DNA from: Corynebacterium atrinae
GTDB taxonomy: Bacteria > Actinomycetota > Actinomycetes > Mycobacteriales > Mycobacteriaceae
DNA length: 64,000 nt
Assembly (NCBI RefSeq): GCF_030408455.1
Contig: NZ_CP046977.1
Span: 1,860,001-1,924,000, forward strand
Reading direction: 5' to 3'
How positions within the stretch are numbered: position 1 is the stretch's first letter; the number at the start of each line of letters is the position of its first letter. Below are positions 36,090-45,674 of the stretch, piece after piece. A program made the position numbers and the translations under genes. The notes under the pieces are model-generated. The model saw nothing but the letters and a program-made list of their open reading frames with translations, searched no databases and was not told where the DNA came from.

Positions 36090-36596
36090 TTAGAAAATGA
36101 ACGCCAGGATCGCAACGACGGTCATGATCGCCAGGGTGCCGATCACCGCCGTGGAGGATTTGGATAACCGGCTTTCCAGGATCAGCCGCGCGAACCAGGA
36201 CAAGGCGGCGACTTCTTCGACCGGCAGGGCCGCCTCACCCTCGAACTCGAGGATGGCCTTGCGCACGCCGTGGTTGGCGCCGGAAAACTGCGCCACTTTC
36301 TCAGAGGCGGCATCGTCAACGATCCAGTTGTTACTATTCTCATTGACAAAAGTGAACTGCCTGTCCCCCAGGACGACCTCGATGGTTTTGTCCTTGCGGA
36401 AGTTGCCGACGGCGCGGAAGACGCGGCCGTCGAGAAGCGTGGCGGTAGCCCCCGCATTCTTATCGAAGTCCAGCTTCCACGTGGAGCCGTTGACGGCAGC
36501 AGTCTCGGCGGTGAAGCGGCCGAGCTCCTGCGGTCCGTCCTCGACGAGGAGGACGGGGGCGTCGGTCTCACTGCGATCCCAACTGGTGTAATGCAT
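36090..36596 (-). CDS. Hypothetical protein with C-terminal membrane anchor, glyS-linked
   Basis: 168 residues. A β-rich soluble part (LGRFTAETAAVNGSTWKLDFD, AVGNFRKDKTIEVVLGDRQF) is followed by one C-terminal helix (TAVIGTLAIMTVVAILAFIF), i.e. a tail-anchored protein facing the cytoplasm. The ATG at 36596 lies two bases after the glyS stop, so translation is likely coupled. Its β-pattern resembles the gene that follows, suggesting a pair. Confidence 0.65.
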   Translation of the reverse strand: MHYTSWDRSETDAPVLLVEDGPQELGRFTAETAAVNGSTWKLDFDKNAGATATLLDGRVFRAVGNFRKDKTIEVVLGDRQFTFVNENSNNWIVDDAASEKVAQFSGANHGVRKAILEFEGEAALPVEEVAALSWFARLILESRLSKSSTAVIGTLAIMTVVAILAFIF

Positions 36597-36598
36597 TG

Positions 36599-37978
36599 CT
36601 AGCATCCCGCCAGGCGAGTTGCCAGGTAATTCTGCAGGTCATCCAGCTTCACGCGCTCCTGAGCCATGGTGTCACGCTCGCGAACGGTCACCGCCTGGTC
36701 CTCCAACGTGTCAAAGTCGACGGTGACGCAGAACGGCGTGCCGATCTCATCTTGACGGCGGTAGCGGCGACCGATTGCACCGGACGTGTCGTAGTCCACG
36801 TTCCACAGTCCGCGCAGCTGCGCGGCCACGGCCTGCGCCTGCTCGGTCAGCGGCTCCTTCTTCGACAGCGGCAGCACCGCCACCTTCACCGGGGCGAGGC
36901 GATAATCCAGCTTCAGCACAACTCGCTTATCGACGCCGCCCTTGCTGTTCGGAGCTTCATCCTCATGGTATGCGTCACACAGGAAAGCCATCATGGCCCG
37001 GCCAAGGCCGGCCGCCGGCTCGATGACGTAAGGGATCCAACGCTCGTTGGTCTCCTGATCGAAGTAGGACAGGTCCTCGCCGGAGCCCTCGGAGTGGACG
37101 CGGAGATCGTAGTCAGTGCGGTTGGCCACACCTTCCAGCTCGCCCCACTTGGAGCCAGCGAAATTGTAGGCGTACTCGACGTCGACCGTGCGCTTGGAAT
37201 AGTGCGAGAGCTTTTCCTGCGGGTGTTCGTACAGGCGCAGGTTCTCGGGACGAATTCCAAGGTCGATGTACCACTGGTAACGATCGTCGATCCAAGTCTG
37301 GTGCCATTCTTCGTCCTCGCCCGGCTTGACGAAGAACTCCATCTCCATCTGCTCGAATTCGCGGGTGCGGAAGATGAAGTTGCCCGGGGTGATCTCATTG
37401 CGGAAAGACTTGCCGATGTTGGCGATGCCAAACGGGGGCTTCATCCGCGCCGAGGTCATGACGTTTTTGAAGTTAACGAAGATGCCCTGGGCGGTCTCCG
37501 GGCGCAGGTAGTGCAGGCCCTCTTCATCATCGACCGGGCCGAGGAAGGTCTTAAGCAGGCCAGAGAAGGCACGTGGTTCGGTCCAGTTGCCGGGCTGCCC
37601 GGTCTCCGGGTCATTGATGTCTGCGAGGCCATTTGCCGGCGGGTGGCCGTGCTTCTCCTCGTAGGCCTCGAGCAGGTGATCTGCGCGGTATCGCTTGTGC
37701 GTGTGCAGGGACTCCACCAGCGGGTCGGTGAAGACCTCCACGTGGCCGGAGCTGACCCACACCTGGCGGGGCTGGATGATGGAGGTGTCCACGCCGACGA
37801 CATCAGCTCGAGAGGTGACCATGTGGCGCCACCACTGGCGCTTGATGTTTTCTTTGAGCTCCACGCCCAACGGACCGTAGTCCCATGCGGATCGGGAACC
37901 GCCGTAGATTTCACCGGCCTGATACACAAGGCCGCGGCGCTTGCACAGGTTAACGACGGTATCGATGACGGACGCCAT
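36599..37978 (-). CDS. glyS: Glycyl-tRNA synthetase, α2 type
   Basis: 459 residues, the single-chain class II glycyl-tRNA synthetase of actinobacteria and eukaryotes. [22 protein letters not shown] (motif 1 region), [29 protein letters not shown] (motif 2) and [18 protein letters not shown] (motif 3) are all present, with a C-terminal anticodon-binding domain. It charges tRNA-Gly. It is divergent from the zinc-regulator genes, as in C. glutamicum. Confidence 0.97.
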   Translation of the reverse strand: MASVIDTVVNLCKRRGLVYQAGEIYGGSRSAWDYGPLGVELKENIKRQWWRHMVTSRADVVGVDTSIIQPRQVWVSSGHVEVFTDPLVESLHTHKRYRADHLLEAYEEKHGHPPANGLADINDPETGQPGNWTEPRAFSGLLKTFLGPVDDEEGLHYLRPETAQGIFVNFKNVMTSARMKPPFGIANIGKSFRNEITPGNFIFRTREFEQMEMEFFVKPGEDEEWHQTWIDDRYQWYIDLGIRPENLRLYEHPQEKLSHYSKRTVDVEYAYNFAGSKWGELEGVANRTDYDLRVHSEGSGEDLSYFDQETNERWIPYVIEPAAGLGRAMMAFLCDAYHEDEAPNSKGGVDKRVVLKLDYRLAPVKVAVLPLSKKEPLTEQAQAVAAQLRGLWNVDYDTSGAIGRRYRRQDEIGTPFCVTVDFDTLEDQAVTVRERDTMAQERVKLDDLQNYLATRLAGC

Positions 37979-38138
37979 GCGGTTTCAGACTCCTCTGGTA
38001 GGGGATCAAAGTCGATTGCAGTACACCGAGTGTAGCGCCCCCGGCGTTTACGAGTCCGTATCGGGGCGAGCTGTGCTGTTCACTTAAGCGCAAGAAACCA
38101 GACGGGGGTGAAATGTCTAGAGTTAAGCATTTATTTTC

Positions 38139-38144
38139 TATACT
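38139..38144 (+). promoter_or_regulatory. −10 element of the zinc-regulator operon
   Basis: TATACT preceded by an AT-rich stretch (TTAAGCATTTATTTTC) lies about 46 bases ahead of the ArsR-family ATG at 38190. No matching −35 is evident. A transcript from here would exclude the GTG at 38145 as the start. Confidence 0.5.
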
Positions 38145-38189
38145 GTGAATTGTCATCAATGTGGGCAGGACTACTGTCCGAGTACCAAT

Positions 38190-38723
38190 ATGAAGGCTTC
38201 AGCGGATCGTCATCCTTCTGCCTTGAGCCTGCGTGAAGAGTTAGGTGTGGTAGCCATGAATCCTCTCTCGGACAGTGATCTCGCTGCTGCCGAGCTCGTC
38301 ATCGGAGCTCTTGATTCACGCTTGCGCCTGCAGATCATCCAGCGGTTGTCAGAGCGCGAACACTTCGTCCACGAACTCGTCGCCGGGCTGGGTAAGTCCC
38401 AACCATTGATCAGCCAGCACCTGCGCGTGCTGAAACGCTCCGGCATCGTCAACTCGGAGCGACGTGGACGGGAAGTCATTTACCGCCTCGCGGCTCCCGG
38501 GGCCGACGACCTCATCATGGCGGCCATTGAGCTTCACAACGAGGCCCCGACTGAGGTTGCTGCCGGGCAGGTCATCAATATCCACCGCGGGACCGAACCC
38601 GAAGGGGATGCGGGTACTGGCCAGATCGCCCACGCTCCCGCCGCCGCCTTGCCCGGGGAACCAACGCTCGATCCCATTCCCGACCCGGCACCGGTGCCTC
38701 CCACTCCGCAGAGTTTCTCCTAA
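38190..38723 (+). CDS. znr: ArsR/SmtB-family zinc-type regulator
   Basis: 177 residues. The ArsR winged helix spans about residues 22–105: LRLQIIQRLSEREHFVHELV, SQPLISQHLRVLKRSGIVNS and the wing RRGREVIYRLA. The C-terminal 60 residues are proline-rich. It is the ArsR member directly upstream of zur behind glyS, the arrangement described for znr–zur in C. glutamicum, where the product represses its own operon until zinc binds. ATG 38190 is chosen; ATG 38256 is possible. Zinc specificity is by analogy. Confidence 0.82.
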   Translation: MKASADRHPSALSLREELGVVAMNPLSDSDLAAAELVIGALDSRLRLQIIQRLSEREHFVHELVAGLGKSQPLISQHLRVLKRSGIVNSERRGREVIYRLAAPGADDLIMAAIELHNEAPTEVAAGQVINIHRGTEPEGDAGTGQIAHAPAAALPGEPTLDPIPDPAPVPPTPQSFS

Positions 38724-38796
38724 TCAGAACAAGAGCTTGCGTAAGTATGGATAATAGGATGATCGAACGATCACCTTCCAAAGAAAGCACTTGCTC

Positions 38797-39225
38797 ATGA
38801 CTCCCCTGCCGACCGCTACCCCGAAGTTGGGTGCCCGCAATACTCGCCAACGCACCGCGGTGGTGCAGGTTCTTTCCGAGATCGATACCTTCGCCTCTGC
38901 CAAAGAAATCTACCGAGAGCTGGATTCCCGCGATCTCAAAGTGGGGCTCACCACCGTTTATCGCACCTTGCAGTCCCTGGCCGACATCAATGCCGTCGAC
39001 GTGCTCCACATGAGCAACGGGGAAACCCTCTACCGGCAGTGCGTCAACGAATCCCACCACCATCACCTGGTGTGCACCCAGTGCGGGCGCACCGAGGAGA
39101 TTGACGGCGGGCCCGTGGAGACGTGGGCCAAGCGCGTCGCCGAGGAACACGGCTATTCTCTCTCCGGACACGACGCCGAGATTTACGGCACCTGTACAGA
39201 GTGCCAGCTCAAGGCCGCTGGCTAG
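38797..39225 (+). CDS. zur: Zinc uptake regulator, Fur family
   Basis: 142 residues. The winged helix is at about 10–80 (RNTRQRTAVVQVL, LTTVYRTLQSLADIN), followed by the metal domain: HHHHLVCTQCGRTEEIDGG and YGTCTECQ provide the regulatory histidines and the two structural CxxC pairs. It represses zinc uptake genes when zinc is bound. It lies 73 bases after the ArsR gene in the same orientation. CTAG at its stop is shared with the convergent iron transporter gene. Confidence 0.92.
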   Translation: MTPLPTATPKLGARNTRQRTAVVQVLSEIDTFASAKEIYRELDSRDLKVGLTTVYRTLQSLADINAVDVLHMSNGETLYRQCVNESHHHHLVCTQCGRTEEIDGGPVETWAKRVAEEHGYSLSGHDAEIYGTCTECQLKAAG

Positions 39226-40328
39226 CTCAGCACCGTTCCAAAAGCTAGGCCCAGAAGGTAGGTCACTCCCGCCGCCCCGAGGCCGATGGCCAATTGGCGC
39301 AGGGCCCGAGACAGCGGGGCCTTGCCTGATAGCACTCCCACGACTCCGCCGGTGATCATCAGCGCGCCGGAAACCAGCACGACGGCGATAAGGGCCCCGG
39401 TCACGGGAGACGCACCAAAGAGGAACGGGATAATGGGAATGAATGCTCCGGTGGCGAAGAAGAGGAAACTCGACGCCGCCGCCGTCCAGGCCGACCCCAC
39501 CACCTCTTCCGGGCGAGCCGGCTGCTCAACACCCTCTGGGTGGTCTTCCCTATCGAGGCCAATGGCCTGCTCCAGGGCCATGCGGGCGAACTCCGAGTTG
39601 GCCTTGGCTTGAGCCTCGTACTCGCTGAGGCCGCGGGCACGGTAGACCAGCTTGAGTTCGTTGGCGTTGACGTCAAGTTGAGGCAGCAGCGTGTGCGCCT
39701 TGGGGTGCGGAGTGGATGCCTCCAACAACTCCCCCTGAGATTTCACCGACACCCACTCGCCCGCCGCCATGGATAGCGCTCCGGCGAGCAGACCAGACAA
39801 GCCGGTCAGCAAAATCATGTTGGAGCTCACGCCGGAGCCCATGACACCGACGACGAGGGCAAGGTTGGACACCAGGCCGTCGTTGGCACCGAAGACGGCC
39901 GCACGGAAGCCACCGGACATCTTTTCACGGCCGCGCGTGGCTAAGCCCCGGACCACCTCGGCGTGGATGCGCTCGTCGGCGGCAATCTGCGGGGAGGCAT
40001 CCTCGTCCTTGAGGTAGGGGTTCCGCGACTCGGCGGTCTGCATGAGCGCGAGGGTAAACACTGACCCGAAACGCTTAGCCAGTACTCCCATGAAGCGAGT
40101 CTGCAGGTCAGGCTGGCGGGGAAAGCCCACGTAGTTGCCAAGTTTGGACCGCCAGTACTCCTCATGGCGGGCTTCCGAATCGGCCAATGCGAGAAGGATG
40201 TCCCGTTCCTCCCCCGTCTTGCGGCGAGCGAGCTCCCGGTAGACGGCCGCTTCGGCGCGTTCATTGGCCAGGTAGCGACGCCACCGAGCAATCTGCGCTT
40301 TCGTCGGCTCATCGACGTGGGATTCCAT
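39222..40328 (-). CDS. Ferritin-like / VIT1-CCC1 iron transporter (MbfA type)
   Basis: 368 residues. The N-terminal 145 residues are a rubrerythrin-like four-helix bundle (YLANERAEAAVYRELARRK, LADSEARHEEYW) with the E-x2-H di-iron signature. The C-terminal part is a VIT1/CCC1 channel with five helices, starting GFRAAVFGANDGLVSNLALVVG. This fusion exports iron or manganese and protects against oxidative stress. Its position next to zinc regulators is suggestive but regulation is not visible. Confidence 0.88.
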   Translation of the reverse strand: MESHVDEPTKAQIARWRRYLANERAEAAVYRELARRKTGEERDILLALADSEARHEEYWRSKLGNYVGFPRQPDLQTRFMGVLAKRFGSVFTLALMQTAESRNPYLKDEDASPQIAADERIHAEVVRGLATRGREKMSGGFRAAVFGANDGLVSNLALVVGVMGSGVSSNMILLTGLSGLLAGALSMAAGEWVSVKSQGELLEASTPHPKAHTLLPQLDVNANELKLVYRARGLSEYEAQAKANSEFARMALEQAIGLDREDHPEGVEQPARPEEVVGSAWTAAASSFLFFATGAFIPIIPFLFGASPVTGALIAVVLVSGALMITGGVVGVLSGKAPLSRALRQLAIGLGAAGVTYLLGLAFGTVLS

Positions 40329-40345
40329 GTGCCTGCCTCCCAGTT

Positions 40346-41095
40346 CTACTTCGTGCCGCCGAAGCGTCGGTCACGAGATGCATACTCTACTACTGCCGCG
40401 TACAAATCCTCCGGCGTGAAGTCGGGGAAGAGCTTCTCCTGGAACACCAACTCGGCATACGCCGATTGCCACGGCAGGAAGTTGGACGTGCGCTTCTCGC
40501 CGGAGGGCCGAAGGAAAAGATCGACGTCCGGCATGTCCGGCTCATCCAGCCACTGGGAGAAGTTCTTTTCGGTGATGTCCTCGGGACGCAGCTGGCCCGC
40601 TGCGGCGGCGCGGGCGATGTCCCGGGCGGCGTCGATAATCTCGGCTCGGCCACCGTAGTTGACGCACATGGCCAGGGTGAGGCGGTCGTTGACTTTAGTT
40701 TGTTCCTCGGCGATTTCGAATTCGCGGATGACGGAGCGCCAGAGGCGCGGTCGGCGGCCCACCCAGCGCACCCGCACCCCCTTGGCATCCAATTCGTCGC
40801 GCTGGCGGCGCAGCACATCGCGGTTGAAGCCCATGAGGAAGCGGACTTCCTCGGCCGAGCGGCGCCAGTTCTCAGTGGAGAAGGCGTAGGCGGAGAGGTA
40901 CGGCACGCCCAACTCCAGGCAGGCATCGACGACATCCATGAGGACGGCCTCGCCGCGTTTGTGCCCCTCGGTGCGTTTGAGGCCGCGCTCCTGCGCCCAA
41001 CGGCCATTGCCGTCCATCACCAAGGCAATATGACGCGGCAGACGTTCGGCGGGGATGGCGGGCACAGGTGGCATTGACTCAGTCACCTGTTCCAT
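40346..41095 (-). CDS. uppS: Isoprenyl (decaprenyl/undecaprenyl) diphosphate synthase
   Basis: 249 residues. [20 protein letters not shown] is the cis-prenyltransferase signature with the catalytic aspartate; [15 protein letters not shown] and [19 protein letters not shown] are also conserved. It elongates farnesyl diphosphate to the lipid carrier for cell-wall and arabinogalactan synthesis. It ends the leftward era–recO–uppS series, 16 bases after recO. Confidence 0.95.
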   Translation of the reverse strand: MEQVTESMPPVPAIPAERLPRHIALVMDGNGRWAQERGLKRTEGHKRGEAVLMDVVDACLELGVPYLSAYAFSTENWRRSAEEVRFLMGFNRDVLRRQRDELDAKGVRVRWVGRRPRLWRSVIREFEIAEEQTKVNDRLTLAMCVNYGGRAEIIDAARDIARAAAAGQLRPEDITEKNFSQWLDEPDMPDVDLFLRPSGEKRTSNFLPWQSAYAELVFQEKLFPDFTPEDLYAAVVEYASRDRRFGGTK

Positions 41096-41111
41096 TCTGC
41101 CACTACCCCGG

Positions 41112-41849
41112 CTAGACCTGATCCATCACCGTCAAGCTGGTGACCTTTTGTTCCAGGTGCCACTGGAGGTGGGCGCGGGTGAGGCGGTGCGCGGCGTCGA
41201 TAAGCTCTGGCTGGGCCCGCTCCAGGGCGGCGGGCCAGTGCGAATGCGCCAGCAACCACATGAGGTGCAGGGCTTCCTCCGCGACCTCCGCCGAGCCTGG
41301 GGGGCGGCAGGTGACGCACGCCGCCCCACCGACGGCCGGGTGGAAGGCGTGGTGCGGCCCAGGGCTGCCGCACTGGGCGCAGTCGAACAGGCTGGGGGCC
41401 CACCCGGCGTGCGCCATCGCCTGGAGAAGGAAGGAATCCAGCACCATCGACGGGTGCTCCGTCTCCTGCATGCGGGCAAGGGTCTCGGTGAGGTGATCAA
41501 ACAACCAAGGATCATCGTCGCCATCGAGCACCGCGAGCCGCTCTGCTGATTCCAGGGCGGCGCAGGCGGCTGTGTAGCGCGGGTACTCGTCGATGATGCC
41601 GGACCCGTAGAACGCCACCGTGTCGGCCTCGGTGATCGTGGCGAGGTTGCGCCCGGGGTAGAGCGTGACGCTGTTGTCCACGAAGGGTTGCAGCCGGGAA
41701 CCGAAGCGCGACTTCGACCGCCTCACCCCCTTGGCCACACCGCGAACGATGCCGTGGTGGCGGGTGAGCAGCACGATGATGCGGTCGGCCTCGCCGAAAT
41801 CATAGGTCCGGATGACCAGTGCCCGGTCGCGGTAAGACTCACGCCTCAT
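41112..41849 (-). CDS. recO: DNA repair protein RecO
   Basis: 245 residues. The N-terminal OB fold begins [24 protein letters not shown], then [21 protein letters not shown]4 zinc site is formed by CAQC and CVTC. RecO loads RecA on SSB-coated DNA and anneals strands in gap repair. It lies 26 bases after era. Confidence 0.94.
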   Translation of the reverse strand: MRRESYRDRALVIRTYDFGEADRIIVLLTRHHGIVRGVAKGVRRSKSRFGSRLQPFVDNSVTLYPGRNLATITEADTVAFYGSGIIDEYPRYTAACAALESAERLAVLDGDDDPWLFDHLTETLARMQETEHPSMVLDSFLLQAMAHAGWAPSLFDCAQCGSPGPHHAFHPAVGGAACVTCRPPGSAEVAEEALHLMWLLAHSHWPAALERAQPELIDAAHRLTRAHLQWHLEQKVTSLTVMDQV

Positions 41850-41875
41850 GAGCTCAACCCCACAGCTAGGAGCGC

Positions 41876-42796
41876 CTAGAACCCAAGCCGACCCAAGGAC
41901 TTGGGATCGGACTGCCAGTTCTTCAGCACCTTGATGCGCAGGTCCAGGTAGACATTCTGGCCGAGCAGTTTGATGATGCCCTGGCGGGAGTTGTGAATGA
42001 TCCGGCCGAAGCGACGCCCATTCTTGCCCTTGATGATGTCTTTTTGGCCCTCCCGCTCGAGGTACAGGATCGCGTGGATGTCCAGGACATCCGGGCGTTC
42101 CTCGTTGGGCAGAATTTCATCGACCTCGACGGCCACCGAGTGCGGCAGTTCATCTTTGAGGCCGTCCAGCGCGGCCTCGCGGATGAGCTCGGCGATCCGC
42201 ATTTCCTGGCCCTCATCGGTGAGGTGATCATCCGGGTAGAGCTTCGGCCCCTCCGGGAGGAGGCTGGCGATGACCTCGGCGAGGACATCCACCTGCGTGC
42301 CATCCTCCGCGGAGACGGGCACGACCTCACTGTCGCCGCCGAGCAGCTCGTGCAGCGCCATGAGCTGGGCCCCAACCTGGTCCTTGGATACCTTGTCGAT
42401 CTTGGTCACGATGCCCACGATCGGCGTATTGGGTGCCACCTTCCGGACGTTGTCCAAGATCCAACGGTCACCGGGGCCGATCTTCTCATCGGCGGGGATG
42501 GTGAGGCCGATGAGATCGACGTCAGCGTAGGTTTCTTTGACAACCTCGTTGAGACGCTCGCCCAGCAGCGTGCGCGGACGGTGCAGGCCGGGCGTGTCAA
42601 CGACGATGATCTGCGCATCCTCGCGATGCACCAACCCGCGGATGGGATGGCGGGTGGTTTCCGGCTGATCCGCGGTGATCGCGATCTTCTCCCCCACCAA
42701 CGCATTGGTGAGGGTCGACTTGCCCGTATTGGGCCGGCCGACGAAGCTGACGAAGCCGGAGCGGAAGCCGTCCGGGGTATCGATGAAACTGCTGAT
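41876..42796 (-). CDS. era: Ribosome-associated GTPase Era, apparent ATC start
   Basis: About 306 residues. GRPNTGKST is the P-loop, DTPGLHRPRTLLG is the G3 motif, TKID is G4, and a C-terminal KH domain (about 205–300, NSRQGIIKLLGQNVYLDLRIKVLKNWQ) binds 16S rRNA. Era helps 30S assembly. There is no ATG, GTG or TTG between the upstream TAG and a TTG at 42700 that would delete the P-loop. ATC at 42796 lies 6 bases after AGGAG (42803–42807) and one base change from ATG, so I place the start there. Confidence 0.85.
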   Translation of the reverse strand: MSSFIDTPDGFRSGFVSFVGRPNTGKSTLTNALVGEKIAITADQPETTRHPIRGLVHREDAQIIVVDTPGLHRPRTLLGERLNEVVKETYADVDLIGLTIPADEKIGPGDRWILDNVRKVAPNTPIVGIVTKIDKVSKDQVGAQLMALHELLGGDSEVVPVSAEDGTQVDVLAEVIASLLPEGPKLYPDDHLTDEGQEMRIAELIREAALDGLKDELPHSVAVEVDEILPNEERPDVLDIHAILYLEREGQKDIIKGKNGRRFGRIIHNSRQGIIKLLGQNVYLDLRIKVLKNWQSDPKSLGRLGF

Positions 42797-42829
42797 GAGT
42801 GACTCCTAGGTCCGAGGTTTAACTACAGG

Positions 42830-43681
42830 TTAGCGGACCTGCGTGACCTCGAACTGCATCCGCGGGTGGGCGTAGGCCTCCTGCGCATCAATGAGCAGGA
42901 GTTCGCGGGAATCAGCCTCGTAGGTTTTCTCCACCAGATCGAAGACGCTCGAGGCCGTCTTGGCCAAAGCATCGGCGGCGTTGCGGCTGGCCACGTAGTG
43001 CCCGGTGAACAGCGCGGCGGTGACATCGCCGGAGCCGTTGCGCTTAAACGGCAGGTAGGGGGTCTGCACGATCCAGGCGCCCTCGTCGTTGACGGCGAGC
43101 ATCTCGATGGTGCCTTCCGGGCGGTCGGGGCGCTCGACGGAGGTGACCAGCACGGTCGACGGGCCCATGTCGCGCGCCGCGTCGACGGCCGCCAGCGTGG
43201 ACTCCAGATCCCCAACTTCGAGGCCGGTGAGGTAGCCCAGCTCGAACTGGTTGGGGGTGATGATGTCGGCAACCGGCACGACGCGGTCGCGCAGCAGCGG
43301 CGGGATGAGGTCCGAGACGTGGCACCCGGACTTGGCGTTGCCCATGACCGGGTCGCAGGCATAGAGCGCATCGGGGTTGGCTGCCTTGACCTTGGCTACG
43401 GCTTCGATGATGACATCCGCAATGTCGGAGCCACCCTGGTAGCCGGAAAGGACGGCGTCGCAACGCTCGAACACTCCCCGATCCTCAATGCCGGCGATGA
43501 CGTCGGCGACGTCGGCAGCCGGGATCATCGGCCCGCGCCACGCGCCGTAACCGGTGTGGTTGGAGAAGTTGACGGTGGACACCGGCCACACCTCGTGGCC
43601 GAGGCGCTGCAGCGGGAACACGGATGCGGAATTACCGACGTGCCCGTAGGCGACGTGGGACTGAATGGAGAGGATATTCAC
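42830..43681 (-). CDS. pdxY: Pyridoxal kinase
   Basis: 283 residues of the PfkB-like pyridoxal kinase group. SIQSHVAYGHVGNSASVF and VSTVNFSNHTGYGAWRG bind pyridoxal, and RNGSGDVTAALFTG is the catalytic anion hole motif. It phosphorylates pyridoxal in the vitamin B6 salvage route. GTG at 43681 gives the expected N-terminus. It sits between the CNNM gene and era, where the usual actinobacterial operon has no such gene. Confidence 0.9.
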   Translation of the reverse strand: MNILSIQSHVAYGHVGNSASVFPLQRLGHEVWPVSTVNFSNHTGYGAWRGPMIPAADVADVIAGIEDRGVFERCDAVLSGYQGGSDIADVIIEAVAKVKAANPDALYACDPVMGNAKSGCHVSDLIPPLLRDRVVPVADIITPNQFELGYLTGLEVGDLESTLAAVDAARDMGPSTVLVTSVERPDRPEGTIEMLAVNDEGAWIVQTPYLPFKRNGSGDVTAALFTGHYVASRNAADALAKTASSVFDLVEKTYEADSRELLLIDAQEAYAHPRMQFEVTQVR

Positions 43682-43712
43682 CCGCCCAATTCTTCCACGT
43701 TCTACGGTCCAA

Positions 43713-45050
43713 CTACTTATCGACGTCCCCGTCAGCCACACCTGCCGGTTCCTCCAGCACATCAACCACCACGGAGCCCACCCGCACCCGCCCGCGGCGG
43801 TCACGCCCGCCCTCGGCGGTCAGCCGCAGGCCAGAGGTTTCCACGACCGAGTCGGGCAGCGGAACGCGCCCCAACTCATACGCCAGGAGACCGGCGACGG
43901 TGTCTACCTGCTCACTAATCTCCTCGCTGAATTCAATGTCGACGTCCCAGTCGTCCCCAATCCGCTCCGCCAGGTCCTCCAGCGTCAGCCGCGACACCAC
44001 GCGATAGCGCCCCCGGCCAATCGGCTCAATCGGCGCGACCTCGCGGGTGTCATACTCATCGGTGATCTCACCCACGATTTCCTCCAGGATGTCCTCGAGG
44101 GTAATCAGCCCCGCGATGCCGCCATACTCATCCACCAACACCGCCATGTGAATGTGGTCGCGCTGCATTTCATGCAGCAGCTCGTCCAGGTTCTTCGAGT
44201 CCGGCACCAACGTGGCCGGGCGCATCACGTCCGTCACGCTTACCGACGCCCCGCCATCCGTCAAGTGGTACGTCCGCCGCACCAAATCCTTGAGGTAGAC
44301 GATCCCGACGATATCGTCGAGGTTCTCCCCGATCACCGGGATGCGCGAGTAACCCGAACGCACGCACAGGGTCGTGGCCTGTCCGGCGTGCTTTTCGGAC
44401 TCGATCCACACCATCTCCGGGCGCGGCGACATCACCTGACGCGCCGTCGTGGAGGCCAGGTCGAAGACCGACTGGATCATCCGCCGCTCCGCCACCTCGA
44501 CGATGCCGTGCTCCTGGGCGATGTCGACCATCTCCCGCAGCTCGACCTCTGTCGCATACGGGCCATCGCGGAAGCCGTTGCCCGGGGCGATGAGGTTGCC
44601 CACCCAGATGAGCAGTTTGGACACCGGGCCGAGCACTATTGCCATCGCCTGCAGCACCATCGCCGAACGCAAGGACACCGAATAAGGGTTCTTGCGGCCC
44701 ATCGTCCGGCCGAACACGCCCACCACGGCATAACTGATCAGCGCGACGGAGACGATGGCGATGGAAATTGCCCAGACGTCCGACTCGAAATACTCCCGGG
44801 CGAGTATGGCGGCGAAGACGGCCGCCGAGACATCGAGAAGCGTCTTTAACAGAATGAGCAGGTTGATGTGATCCGCGCGGCGGTTGACCACCTGCAACAG
44901 CGTCCGCGCCCCGCGCACATCATCTTTGACCATGCCCTCCACGCGCGCCCGGGAAATCGAACTCACGGCGGATTCGACCGTGCCCAACAGGCCGGAGAAG
45001 GCCAGCGACAACAGAGTTAGTACAGCCAGCCAGACTAAACCCTCATCCAT
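43713..45050 (-). CDS. CNNM/CorC family hemolysin-like membrane protein
   Basis: 445 residues. A DUF21 domain with three or four membrane helices (about 1–180, starting WLAVLTLLSLAFSGLLGTVES) is followed by two CBS domains (VMSPRPEMVWIE, VTDVMRPATLVPD) and a C-terminal CorC/HlyC domain (DLAERIGDDWDVD). The family exports magnesium or related ions; M. tuberculosis Rv2366c is the positional counterpart. Its ATG directly abuts the ybeY stop, so the two are coupled. Confidence 0.92.
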   Translation of the reverse strand: MDEGLVWLAVLTLLSLAFSGLLGTVESAVSSISRARVEGMVKDDVRGARTLLQVVNRRADHINLLILLKTLLDVSAAVFAAILAREYFESDVWAISIAIVSVALISYAVVGVFGRTMGRKNPYSVSLRSAMVLQAMAIVLGPVSKLLIWVGNLIAPGNGFRDGPYATEVELREMVDIAQEHGIVEVAERRMIQSVFDLASTTARQVMSPRPEMVWIESEKHAGQATTLCVRSGYSRIPVIGENLDDIVGIVYLKDLVRRTYHLTDGGASVSVTDVMRPATLVPDSKNLDELLHEMQRDHIHMAVLVDEYGGIAGLITLEDILEEIVGEITDEYDTREVAPIEPIGRGRYRVVSRLTLEDLAERIGDDWDVDIEFSEEISEQVDTVAGLLAYELGRVPLPDSVVETSGLRLTAEGGRDRRGRVRVGSVVVDVLEEPAGVADGDVDK

Positions 45051-45674
45051 TTAGGCGTCCTTGGGTTCGGCCGGCTTAGCCGGCTCGCCGATGGCCGGGA
45101 TCCCCGGGAGCTTCCCATCCAGCGCTTCACGATCCGCCGCCGAGGGAAACGCCTGCGGGCCGGTCGGCTTCGGCTGGTAGGTCACGCCGCGCTTTTTCAC
45201 GTCGTCATACCAGTCGGCCAGCAACTCATTCTGCAGGGCGAACATCTCGCGCTCCTCCGGCGCCGTGGCGTGATCGTAGCCCAGCAGGTGCAGGCAGCCG
45301 TGGACGGTGAGCAACGCCAGCTCGTGGTCGAGCCCGTGACCGGCGGCCAGCGCCTGCTTCGCCGCGAACTCGGGGCACAGCACGATGTCGCCGAGCATCG
45401 CCGGACCGGGTTCGGGAGCGTCGGGGCGTCCGCCAGTGACGCTGCCGCTGCCGGGGGTGAGCTCATCCATCGGGAACGTCATCACGTCCGTGGGGCCGTC
45501 GAGATCGAGCCAGCGGACGTGGAGATCCTCAATGGTCGCTAGGTCGACGATGTGGAGGGATGCTTCGGCATCCGGATGGATGTCCATCTCGCCGAGGGCG
45601 AAGGAGGCGACGTCGATAAGCATCTCCTCATTGACGCCCTCATAACCGGACTCATTGAAGACTTCGATGCTCAT
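45051..45674 (-). CDS. ybeY: Endoribonuclease YbeY with long C-terminal tail
   Basis: 207 residues. [11 protein letters not shown] is the H-x3-H-x5-H zinc motif and the N-terminal part ([21 protein letters not shown]) is the standard fold. YbeY matures the 16S 3′ end and checks ribosomes. The tail after about residue 155 ([18 protein letters not shown], then AEPAKP-rich) is longer than in most members. Its start overlaps the PhoH stop by one base (TAATG). Confidence 0.93.
   Translation of the reverse strand: MSIEVFNESGYEGVNEEMLIDVASFALGEMDIHPDAEASLHIVDLATIEDLHVRWLDLDGPTDVMTFPMDELTPGSGSVTGGRPDAPEPGPAMLGDIVLCPEFAAKQALAAGHGLDHELALLTVHGCLHLLGYDHATAPEEREMFALQNELLADWYDDVKKRGVTYQPKPTGPQAFPSAADREALDGKLPGIPAIGEPAKPAEPKDA

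Noticed and set aside
36596-38035. A 479-codon open frame antisense to glyS
   Set aside because: The leftward glyS has complete class II motifs; the antisense product has no recognisable domain.
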